From NCBI GenBank assembly GCA_020026285.1, contig JAHHQS010000050.1, positions 1 through 23,391 of the forward strand: 23,391 bases of DNA. The letters run 5' to 3'. Shown here piece by piece: positions 1 to 7,134 of the stretch. The notes beneath the pieces were generated by a model. The model ran no database searches and was not told the origin of the DNA. It saw nothing but the letters and a program-made list of their open reading frames with translations. The translations under genes and the position numbers were made by a program. How positions within the stretch are numbered: the stretch's first letter is position 1; every line of letters begins with the position of its first letter. This DNA comes from Parabacteroides sp. Lineage in GTDB: Bacteria; Bacteroidota; Bacteroidia; Bacteroidales; Tannerellaceae.

Positions 1-354
1 ATCCTTTCTATTTTATCTGTAATTCTCAGATGCAAATCTAAGGTAGTTGTTTAGGAGTTTTTAAACGGTTCAAATTTTTAATAAATAGAGCTAGTATCTA
101 TAATGATACAGAATAATGCAAAATAGAATGGGTAAAAGTGACACTTTGTTATTTGTGTCATTTTGATAGAATATATATCCTTCTTGAAAAGTATGTTTTA
201 ACAAATATTTTGATTATATTTGTATAGCAGCTTAACAGGAAATGAATAAAGAGAGGCCGTTTAAATCGGGTAGAGTAAATCTTCTTTTTTATTCTTTGTA
301 TGTTGAGGCAGAATCTTGGATATTTGAAATCTTAAATAAAATCAAAATTATCCT
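1..354. other. Non-coding leader upstream of the MBL-fold gene
   Basis: No convincing gene is seen in this AT-rich stretch. It holds an inverted repeat TGACAC (139-144) / GTGTCA (155-160), extendable to about 10 bp through a G-T pair, with a 10-nt loop. This could be the terminator of a gene lying left of the window, although no T-tract follows it, or a protein-binding site. A small inverted repeat GTATC/GATAC lies at 94-109. A -7 type promoter box is listed separately. A 46-codon open frame starting at 242 overlaps the start of the next gene and has no coding signature. Confidence 0.5.
215..222 (+). promoter_or_regulatory. Bacteroidota -7 box (TATATTTG) upstream of MBL-fold gene
   Basis: TATATTTG matches the Bacteroidota primary-sigma -7 consensus TAnnTTTG at every fixed position. 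No good -33 TTTG is seen at the expected 19-21 bp upstream, only T-rich sequence. If used, transcription would start near 229 and leave a leader of about 125 nt before the ATG at 355. Confidence 0.4.
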
Positions 355-1167
355 ATGGCTACTTATTCTATTACAACATTGATAGAAAATTGTGTATACA
401 GTCGTCACATGGAGGCTGAACATGGTTTGTCTCTTTTCATTCGTACACCAGAGAAAAGAATTCTTTTCGATACAGGTCAGAGTGATTTGTTGCTTCGAAA
501 TGCAGAATTGCTACCAGTTGATTTGAAGCTTGTTGATGCTTTGGTTTTATCGCATGGACATAGTGATCACACAGGTGGTTTGAGAGCTTTCATGCAAGTA
601 AATAGTCATGCATTGATTTATTGTAAGCGGGAAATCTTGAATCGTAAGTTTAAAAACAAACGCGAAAATGGAATACAGGATGCTTCAACGCTAAATTTAT
701 CTCGCTTCCGCTTTGTGGATGAAGTTACAGAAATTTGTCCGGGGGTAATTATTTGTCCGAAAATACCTTTATATGATTGGAATGATACTCATTTTGATCA
801 GTTTAATACAGAAGTGGGTGGAATGCGTATTCCGGATACGTTTGAAGATGAGCTGGCTATTATCCTGATTACCAATACAACTTATTCTGTTTTAAGCGCA
901 TGCTCTCATCGTGGGGTGACAAATCTGTTGCGTAAGACGGAAGAATTATTTCCGGATAAGAAACTGGATACACTGATGGGAGGTTTTCATATTCGTACTA
1001 CCGGTGAAGAGAAATATTATGTTATTGCTGATTATCTGAAGAAAGTGCAGCCTAAGCAGATAGGTATCTGTCATTGTACAGGGGTTGACCAGTTTGCTCG
1101 CTTCTGTCGGGATTTTCCGGATATTGTCTTTTACAATCATGTAGGAAAGATTACAGAAATAGTATAG
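355..1167 (+). CDS. MBL-fold metallo-hydrolase, DHPS-like subfamily
   Basis: This 270-residue protein has the metallo-beta-lactamase fold signature: the HxHxDH motif at residues 67-72 (H67, H69, D71, H72), with further likely metal ligands at H185 (in SACSH), H212 (in GGFH) and H240 (in GICHCTG). The N-terminal pattern (EHGLSLFI followed by ILFDTGQS) and the closing ICHCTG motif are those of the subfamily named after the 7,8-dihydropterin-6-methyl-4-(beta-D-ribofuranosyl)aminobenzene-5'-phosphate synthase of methanogens. Bacteria of this type do not make methanopterin, so that name should not be taken as the function; the substrate is unknown. No signal peptide is seen, so it is probably cytoplasmic. 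It is a single-gene unit ending in a strong hairpin shared with the convergent glutaredoxin-like gene. Family assignment is firm and the reaction is not. Confidence 0.88.
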   Translation: MATYSITTLIENCVYSRHMEAEHGLSLFIRTPEKRILFDTGQSDLLLRNAELLPVDLKLVDALVLSHGHSDHTGGLRAFMQVNSHALIYCKREILNRKFKNKRENGIQDASTLNLSRFRFVDEVTEICPGVIICPKIPLYDWNDTHFDQFNTEVGGMRIPDTFEDELAIILITNTTYSVLSACSHRGVTNLLRKTEELFPDKKLDTLMGGFHIRTTGEEKYYVIADYLKKVQPKQIGICHCTGVDQFARFCRDFPDIVFYNHVGKITEIV

Positions 1168-1181
1168 GTGATTTTAACTGA

Positions 1182-1229
1182 ATAAATAAACGGTTCTATC
1201 TGGTTATTCTGATAGAACCGTTTATTTAT
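1182..1229. terminator. Bidirectional intrinsic terminator between convergent genes
   Basis: A perfect 19-bp inverted repeat, with arms at 1182-1200 and 1211-1229, encloses a 10-nt loop. The GC core is CGGTTCTATC / GATAGAACCG and the outer parts are A/T-rich, so either strand gives a hairpin ending in U-rich sequence. It lies between the stops of the MBL-fold gene (+) and the glutaredoxin-like gene (-) and can serve both. Confidence 0.85.
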
Positions 1230-1243
1230 CTATGAATAGATAG

Positions 1244-1543
1244 TTAACAACCAGTACCATCTAAACTGCAGACAGCTCCTTCTGCAATCGGACGAGATTT
1301 TAATCCGGCATCTTCAGGCGTAAGAGTAACAGTCCCATCTTCAAGGACCAGACAAGGTATTCCTACAGAGCCTGTCTTTTTAGCTTCGTCAAAAACCGAA
1401 TTGTTATCGCGCAATTTCAGAAAAGCCTTCAAATCTTTTACGTGTTTGCCGATGTCGATTACCTCGTATTTATCATTTCCTTTCACCTGATCGTCCAGAT
1501 AAGTACAATCAGGACAAGTTTCCATACCATAAATTTTTATCAT
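1244..1543 (-). CDS. Glutaredoxin-like thioredoxin-fold protein
   Basis: This 99-residue protein starts MIKIYGMETC and carries a CPDC redox motif at residues 10-13, followed by a thioredoxin-fold pattern with the cis-proline loop GIP at 61-63. It should act as a small cytoplasmic thiol-disulfide oxidoreductase or glutathione-independent redox carrier; no signal peptide is present. It is longer than a minimal glutaredoxin (about 75-85 residues) because of an insert before the cis-proline loop and a C-terminal tail with two extra cysteines (C92 and the final residue C99). A further cysteine, C64, directly follows the cis-proline. Three additional cysteines beyond the active-site pair suggest a resolving or metal-binding role, which is inference. 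It is transcribed alone, from a likely promoter at about 1601-1608. Confidence 0.85.
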   Translation of the reverse strand: MIKIYGMETCPDCTYLDDQVKGNDKYEVIDIGKHVKDLKAFLKLRDNNSVFDEAKKTGSVGIPCLVLEDGTVTLTPEDAGLKSRPIAEGAVCSLDGTGC

Positions 1544-1600
1544 AACTAACTATTTAAATTGTATAATTCTAATAAAAAGAAGAAAGTTTCCCTTTCAGTA

Positions 1601-1608
1601 CAAATTTA
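1601..1608 (-). promoter_or_regulatory. Bacteroidota -7 box (TAAATTTG on minus strand) for glutaredoxin-like gene
   Basis: The plus strand reads CAAATTTA, the exact complement of TAnnTTTG. It sits about 58 bp upstream of the ATG at 1543. No clear -33 TTTG is seen at the expected distance, so this is a -7 element call only. Confidence 0.4.
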
Positions 1609-1767
1609 AATAAAAAAGTTTACAGGTTGATTTTTATATGTCATTTCAATGATAATTATGATTGCGTTTTAAAATCATGATTCCCTGTTTCATGATAAAA
1701 TCTTATCTTTATGGACTCGAAAGGAAAATATTTAGGATTTTAAGGATTATATAAACACGATATTTAC

Positions 1768-4464
1768 ATGGAAAAATTAAAAACACTGTTGATTGCTGTT
1801 GTTGCTGGAATTTTCCCTCTCGGAGCTCAGAATGTTGGGAAAAGCCTGACGGTCGATGATTTGGTGTCATGGCAACGAATCTCTCAACAGAAAATTTCTG
1901 ATAATGGGGAATGGGTGGCTTGTAAAATGGAACCTTGGAAAGGTGATGCCACCGTTTATCTGTATGGAATGAAAGGAGAGGAAGTGGCTAAATTTACGAC
2001 TGCCGGGCAGTTCGATTTTTCGTCTTCTTCTTCTTTTCTTGTTGTAAGTCAGTTACCGGAAACATCTTTTCTCGAAGAATTGAAAATCAAGAAGACCAAG
2101 AAAGAGAAGATGCCGATGAATTCACTGGTTATTCATGCAGTGAAAGGAGAAGGTGAGAAAATTGATTCAGTCAAGACATATCATCTGGCTCAGAAAGCCG
2201 ATTGGCTGGCTTATCAGCGTGGGCGTAAGGATTCAACTCTTTATGTTCGTTCTTTAGATGGTAAAATTGTTTACTCGTATCCTTCGGTAATATCATACGG
2301 CTTTGCGAAAAAATCGGGAATGCTTTATTATCTAGAGGGTCATAAAGACGGTAAGAAACTTTATATTCTGAACCCTGCCATGGGTAATCCCGTCCTTGTC
2401 AAGGAAGGAAAAGGAGAATTTATCAAGATGACTTTTGATGAACAAGGTGATAATTTGGCTTTTTTATATGCAGACGACAAGAAAACAGCTTATAAAGAAA
2501 CAGAACTTTGGTTGTCGAAGCATCAGCAGGAAGCCGAACGCATTGTTTCGGCAGGACATATTGCTTTACAGCAAGGTTGGGTTGTCAGTCAGTATAGTGA
2601 TTTGAATTTTTCCAAGTCTTCTTCGCGACTGTTTTTTGGAACATCTCCTGAGCCTAAACAGATTGATACACTGCAGTTGGCTGAGAATCGGCCGAAAGTA
2701 CAAGTCTGGAGTTGGAACGAACCGGTACAGTATACCGTACAACAATTTAATAAGGAAAAAGATCTGAAGAAAACTTATGGAGCTGTTTATCGTTTGAGTG
2801 ATGGAAAAGTTTTTCAATTGGCAACAGAAAAACAACCTGATTTGTCGATAGCTAATGAAGGGGATGGATCCTATGCTTTAACATCCACTTCCCGTCCTTA
2901 TTCCTTGTCATGGATGTGGGAAGGACGTACACGGCATGATTATTATATTGTTTCGTTGGAGAATGGTGAACGTAAGCAATTGGCAAAAGCCGACTATGGT
3001 TATTATCATCTTTCTCCGGAAGGTAATTATGCATATTGGTATGCTGAAACAGATAGTTGCTGGTACACCATTTCTTTGGCAGATGGAGTAAGGTATCGGT
3101 TGACTACCCCCGAATCTTTTGTAGGATGGGATGAAGATAATGATGTTCCGGATTATCCTTCAGCTTATGGGGCTGCAGGCTGGTCGGAAGGTGATGAAAG
3201 TCTTTATTTGTATGATCGTTATGACATCTGGAAGTTCGATCCGAAGGGAAAGGAGAAGCCGGTGAATATGACACTCAATGGAAGAGATAAGAAAATAGTC
3301 TATCGTCTGGTTAATCTGGATGAAGAGTCGCGGAATATAAAAGTGAAAGAAACTCAGTTGGTGAAAGGAACAGATGAGGTTGGAAAAGGAGACGGATATT
3401 ATAGTCTTCGTTTAACCAAACCTTCGGTTCCCAAGCAGTTGATGGCTGGTGATTATATGTTGAGTTCCATACAGAAGGCTAAGAATGCGAACAAGATTAT
3501 CTTTACCAAGGAATCTTATGAGATGTTTCCTGATATTCATTATTCCAATATGTCTTTCCGGAAGCCGATACAACTGACTTCTGGTTATAAGCAGCAGGAA
3601 GGTGTGATATGGGGAAAGGCCGAATTGGTTTCATGGACATCTTTGGACGGACGTAGGCTGGAAGGAGTAATTTACAAACCCGACAATTTCGATCCGAGCA
3701 AGAAGTATCCCATGATTGTAAACTTCTATGAACGTAATTCTGAAAACTTATATAAATATCACATGCCGGAAGCACATCGTTCAACGATCGATTATCGTTT
3801 GTATAATAGTAATGGTTATATCATCTTTAATCCGGATATTCGTTATCAGGATGGCCATCCGGGTGAAAGTTGTTATAATTGTATTGTTCCGGGTATTCAG
3901 AAAATACTATCGAAGGGCTATGTAAATGAAAAAGCAATTGGAGCTCAAGGTCATAGTTGGGGTGGTTATCAGGTTGCATATCTGGCAACTCGTACAAATA
4001 TGTTCGCAGCTATCGAATCGGGTGCGCCGGTTGTTAATATGTTCAGCGCTTTTGGTGGAATTCGTTGGGGGTCCGGTCTGGCTCGTGCTTTCCAATACGA
4101 ACACACTCAGAGTCGTTTAGGAACTGATCCTTGGTCTGGTCCGGAAATTTATAAAGAGAATTCTCCTCTGTTTACTATGGATAAGGTACAGACTCCAATT
4201 CTGATTATGCATAACGATTGTGACGGACATGTTCCATGGTATCAGGGAATAGAATATTTCGTTGCAATGAAACGTTTAGGTAAACCTTGCTGGATGTTGA
4301 ATTATACGGGAGAGCCGCATTGGCCGATGAAAATACCCAACAAGGTGGATTTCCAAAAACGTATGATGCAGTTCTTTAATCATTATCTGAAGAAAGAAGC
4401 TATGCCTCGTTGGATGGAAGAAGGTCTTCCTGCTGTGGAGGAACCTTTTGAATTGGGTTATTGA
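1768..4464 (+). CDS. Exported S9 family serine peptidase (prolyl oligopeptidase/DPP type)
   Basis: This 898-residue protein begins with a signal peptide (positively charged start, hydrophobic stretch, likely cleavage after LGAQ near residue 21), so it is exported to the periplasm or beyond. The long middle, to about residue 620, is the region that forms the beta-propeller in S9 peptidases. The C-terminal alpha/beta-hydrolase domain holds the catalytic triad: Ser730 in GHSWGGY, Asp819 in HNDCDGHVPW and His851 in GEPHWPM. The family cleaves short peptides, often after proline or at the N terminus as dipeptidyl peptidases; exact specificity cannot be read here. The protein is longer than classical DPP4-like enzymes (about 720-770 residues), the extra length lying before the catalytic domain. 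A -7-like box TATCTTTA lies at 1704-1711, one mismatch from consensus. The gene is a single unit with its own terminator. Confidence 0.93.
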   Translation: MEKLKTLLIAVVAGIFPLGAQNVGKSLTVDDLVSWQRISQQKISDNGEWVACKMEPWKGDATVYLYGMKGEEVAKFTTAGQFDFSSSSSFLVVSQLPETSFLEELKIKKTKKEKMPMNSLVIHAVKGEGEKIDSVKTYHLAQKADWLAYQRGRKDSTLYVRSLDGKIVYSYPSVISYGFAKKSGMLYYLEGHKDGKKLYILNPAMGNPVLVKEGKGEFIKMTFDEQGDNLAFLYADDKKTAYKETELWLSKHQQEAERIVSAGHIALQQGWVVSQYSDLNFSKSSSRLFFGTSPEPKQIDTLQLAENRPKVQVWSWNEPVQYTVQQFNKEKDLKKTYGAVYRLSDGKVFQLATEKQPDLSIANEGDGSYALTSTSRPYSLSWMWEGRTRHDYYIVSLENGERKQLAKADYGYYHLSPEGNYAYWYAETDSCWYTISLADGVRYRLTTPESFVGWDEDNDVPDYPSAYGAAGWSEGDESLYLYDRYDIWKFDPKGKEKPVNMTLNGRDKKIVYRLVNLDEESRNIKVKETQLVKGTDEVGKGDGYYSLRLTKPSVPKQLMAGDYMLSSIQKAKNANKIIFTKESYEMFPDIHYSNMSFRKPIQLTSGYKQQEGVIWGKAELVSWTSLDGRRLEGVIYKPDNFDPSKKYPMIVNFYERNSENLYKYHMPEAHRSTIDYRLYNSNGYIIFNPDIRYQDGHPGESCYNCIVPGIQKILSKGYVNEKAIGAQGHSWGGYQVAYLATRTNMFAAIESGAPVVNMFSAFGGIRWGSGLARAFQYEHTQSRLGTDPWSGPEIYKENSPLFTMDKVQTPILIMHNDCDGHVPWYQGIEYFVAMKRLGKPCWMLNYTGEPHWPMKIPNKVDFQKRMMQFFNHYLKKEAMPRWMEEGLPAVEEPFELGY

Positions 4465-4514
4465 TAGAACCGTTTGATTAGAGCGATCCGGCTTAACAAT
4501 ATGAGAAATATGAC

Positions 4515-4566
4515 AATCCGATTATCAATTGATTTTATATGAAATGATAATCGGATTATTTTTTTT
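4515..4566 (+). terminator. Intrinsic terminator after S9 peptidase
   Basis: A perfect 13-bp inverted repeat (4515-4527 with 4545-4557, core AATCCGATTATCA) is followed by an A and a run of eight T at 4559-4566. It lies about 50 bp after the S9 peptidase stop. Confidence 0.85.
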
Positions 4567-4642
4567 GAAAAAACTGTATTAAACTTTTCTTTTCGATCTA
4601 TAAATAAGATTGTGAAAGGAGTTGAGTTCGGAATAAAAGTGT

Positions 4643-4650
4643 TTACTTTG
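4643..4650 (+). promoter_or_regulatory. Likely -7 box (TTACTTTG) for the GH3 gene
   Basis: TTACTTTG differs from TAnnTTTG at one position. A GTTG at 4621-4624 lies 18 bp upstream as a possible -33 element. Transcription would begin near 4656, which argues for the ATG at 4685 rather than the upstream in-frame ATG at 4655. Confidence 0.4.
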
Positions 4651-4684
4651 TATTGTGTTTATTCGAGTAATGTTATTTCAGTTT

Positions 4685-6904
4685 ATGAAAAGAATTCTTT
4701 TGGGGTTAATCCTTCTATGTGGAATATATCCATTGTCTGCTCAGCAGAAACCTGTCTATTTAGACGATAATCAGCCTGTTGAAAAGCGAGTTGAAGATCT
4801 TCTGAAACGATTGACAGTGAAAGAGAAAGTAGCCATGCTTCATGCACAATCCAAATTTAGCAGTCCGGGTGTTCCCCGTCTTGGGATTCCCGAGTTCTGG
4901 ATGTCGGATGGTCCGCATGGAGTTCGTCCGGAATTGCTTTGGGATAAATGGAGGCTGGCCGGATGGACGAATGATTTCTGTGTCGCTTTTCCTGCGCTGA
5001 CTTGTCTGGCTGCAACCTGGAATCCGGAAATGTCTCATATATATGGAAGCTGCCTGGGCGAAGAAGCCCGCTATCGTAATAAAACGGTGCTATTGGGACC
5101 GGGCGTAAACATATATCGGACTCCATTGAATGGTCGGAATTTTGAATATATGGGTGAAGATCCTTATTTAAGCAGCCGGATGGTTGTTCCTTATATTCAG
5201 GGAATCCAGAAAAACGGGGTGGCAGCTTGTGTAAAACATTTTGCATTAAACAATCATGAGATAAACAGACATACCACAAACGTAATTGTTGGTGACAGGG
5301 CTTTGTATGAAATTTATTTACCAGCTTTCAAAGCAGCTGTTCAGGAAGGTAAGTCCTGGGCTGTGATGGCTTCGTATAATCTTTATAAAGGACAATATGC
5401 CTGTCATAACAAACGTCTTCTGAATGATATTTTAAGAGAAGAATGGAAGTTCGATGGAGTGGTCATTTCTGATTGGGGTGGTGTACATAATACGGATCAG
5501 GCAATTGCTTTTGGTGTAGATATGGAGTTTGGAAGTTGGACCAACGGCTTGTCTAGTGGAATATCAAATGCATACGATAATTATTTTCTGGCTTCACCTT
5601 ATCTGAAGAAAATAGAATCCGGAGAGATCGGAACAAAGGAACTGGATGAGAAGGTCAGGCGAATCTTGCGTTTGGCTTTCCGTACAACGATGAATCGGAA
5701 TCGTCCTTTTGGTTCTATATTGACTCCGGAACATTATGAAGCTGCTCGTCAGATTGCTGAAGAAGGGATTGTTCTGCTTCAGAATAATAATCAAGTATTG
5801 CCTATCGATCTGGAACGGACAAAGAAGATAGCGGTAATTGGAGAGAATGCTATCAAAAAGATGACTGTTGGTGGTGGCAGTTCCTCATTAAAGGTTCAGC
5901 ATGAGATTTCTCCTTTAGATGGAATTAAAAAAAGAGTAGGGAAAAAGGCGGAAGTTGTTTATGCTCGAGGTTATGTCGGTGATGTTGGCGGTATATTCGA
6001 TGGAGTCGTGACTGATAGCATAGAGGATAATCGTTCTGCTGAAGAATTGTTTGCAGAAGCTGTCAAAGTAGCTGCGGAATCGGATTATGTTATTTTTGTT
6101 GGTGGATTGAATAAAAGTGGCGGACAGGATTGTGAGGATTCCGATCGTAAATCATTGGATTTACCTTATTCACAAAATCAATTGATTACAGCATTGGCTG
6201 CAGTAAACAGGCGTATGATTGTTGTCAATATTTCAGGAAATGCCGTATCTATGCCTTGGAAGAAAGAAGTTCCGGCTATTTTGCAAAGCTGGTATTTAGG
6301 TTCTGAAGCAGGAAACTCTATTGCAGCTGTATTAATGGGGGATGTCAATCCGAGCGGGCGTCTGCCTTTTACGTTTCCGGATAAGTTAGAAGATGTAGGT
6401 GCTCATCGTCTGGGAGGTTATGTTAATTATCGTAGTGAAAAGGTGGTGGACGTTGACTACAAGGAAGGTATTTTTGTCGGTTATCGCTGGTATGACAAGG
6501 AAAAAATCAAACCTCTTTTTCCTTTTGGACACGGATTAAGTTATACCTCTTTTTCGTATGGGAAACCGGTCGTTGATCAGAAACAGATGACTGCTAATGA
6601 TACTTTAACTGTAAAAATAAAGGTCCGGAATACAGGAAATAGAGAAGGAAAGGAAGTCGTTCAGCTTTATATCAGGGATTTGAAATCGTCGTTGCCTCGT
6701 CCTGAAAAAGAATTGAAAGGTTTCCGGAAAATAAAGTTACAGCCGGGCGAAGAACAGGAAGTCTGTTTTAAAATTAAAATTGAAGACTTGCGTTTCTTCG
6801 ATGATTCTCAGCATAAATGGATTGCCGAACCTGGTAAGTTTGAGGCAATTGTTGCAGCATCGGCCACAGATATAAAAGGAAAACTGTCTTTTGAACTGAA
6901 ATGA
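4685..6904 (+). CDS. Exported glycoside hydrolase family 3 beta-glycosidase
   Basis: With this start the protein has 739 residues and begins directly with a signal peptide (MKRILLGLILLCGIYPLSAQ), so I prefer it over the in-frame ATG at 4655, which adds ten residues ahead of the signal. GH3 architecture is complete. The N-terminal TIM-barrel-type domain contains the KH(F) motif at 184-185 and the catalytic nucleophile Asp263 in ISDWGG. The GH3 C-terminal alpha/beta sandwich follows at about 370-610, and a fibronectin-III-like domain sits at about 645-730. GH3 enzymes remove single sugars from the non-reducing end of beta-glucans, xylo-oligosaccharides or related glycosides; the exact sugar cannot be told from sequence alone. 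It sits alone between terminators, not in a SusCD-type locus. The likely place of action is the periplasm. Confidence 0.92.
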   Translation: MKRILLGLILLCGIYPLSAQQKPVYLDDNQPVEKRVEDLLKRLTVKEKVAMLHAQSKFSSPGVPRLGIPEFWMSDGPHGVRPELLWDKWRLAGWTNDFCVAFPALTCLAATWNPEMSHIYGSCLGEEARYRNKTVLLGPGVNIYRTPLNGRNFEYMGEDPYLSSRMVVPYIQGIQKNGVAACVKHFALNNHEINRHTTNVIVGDRALYEIYLPAFKAAVQEGKSWAVMASYNLYKGQYACHNKRLLNDILREEWKFDGVVISDWGGVHNTDQAIAFGVDMEFGSWTNGLSSGISNAYDNYFLASPYLKKIESGEIGTKELDEKVRRILRLAFRTTMNRNRPFGSILTPEHYEAARQIAEEGIVLLQNNNQVLPIDLERTKKIAVIGENAIKKMTVGGGSSSLKVQHEISPLDGIKKRVGKKAEVVYARGYVGDVGGIFDGVVTDSIEDNRSAEELFAEAVKVAAESDYVIFVGGLNKSGGQDCEDSDRKSLDLPYSQNQLITALAAVNRRMIVVNISGNAVSMPWKKEVPAILQSWYLGSEAGNSIAAVLMGDVNPSGRLPFTFPDKLEDVGAHRLGGYVNYRSEKVVDVDYKEGIFVGYRWYDKEKIKPLFPFGHGLSYTSFSYGKPVVDQKQMTANDTLTVKIKVRNTGNREGKEVVQLYIRDLKSSLPRPEKELKGFRKIKLQPGEEQEVCFKIKIEDLRFFDDSQHKWIAEPGKFEAIVAASATDIKGKLSFELK

Positions 6905-6964
6905 TCTTTTTGATTATAGTATAATTGTTTTAGTTCCAGTTGACAGGAACAGAAAGCAGACACG

Positions 6965-7002
6965 AATCCGGTCGAGGAACAATGTTTCCGACCGGATTTT
7001 TT
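6965..7002 (+). terminator. Intrinsic terminator after GH3 gene
   Basis: The arms AATCCGGTCG (6965-6974) and CGACCGGATT (6989-6998) pair perfectly, with a further inner stem after a one-base bulge and a 3-nt loop. A run of six T ends at 7002. Confidence 0.85.
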
Positions 7003-7076
7003 GTTTGGATATAAAAGAATGTAATGGACTTGGTTCTTTCGTTCCCGGACTAACACAGGAAGAACGATTCTTCCTA

Positions 7077-7108
7077 TTTGCAAATGAGGCGGATTTTCAT
7101 TTCTTTTG
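7077..7108 (+). promoter_or_regulatory. Candidate -33/-7 promoter for the tex-ybaK operon
   Basis: TTTG at 7077-7080 and TTCTTTTG at 7101-7108 (one mismatch to TAnnTTTG) are separated by 20 bp, which fits the Bacteroidota primary-sigma layout. The predicted start near 7114 gives a leader of about 20 nt to the ATG at 7135. Confidence 0.5.
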
Positions 7109-7134
7109 TAAGTCGAATTAGAAAATAGAATAAA

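Noticed and set aside
242..382. Small open frame of about 46 codons ahead of the MBL-fold gene
   Set aside because: It overlaps the next gene's start in another frame, has no recognisable motif, and its composition is that of AT-rich intergenic DNA.
4463..4475. A 13-base stretch, GATAGAACCGTTT, identical to the right arm of the terminator at 1211-1223
   Set aside because: One repeated 13-mer is expected by chance in a window of this size, and there is no hairpin partner near the second copy.
4655..4684. Upstream in-frame ATG of the GH3 gene adding ten residues
   Set aside because: It would put extra residues before a well-formed signal peptide and lies at or before the predicted transcription start.
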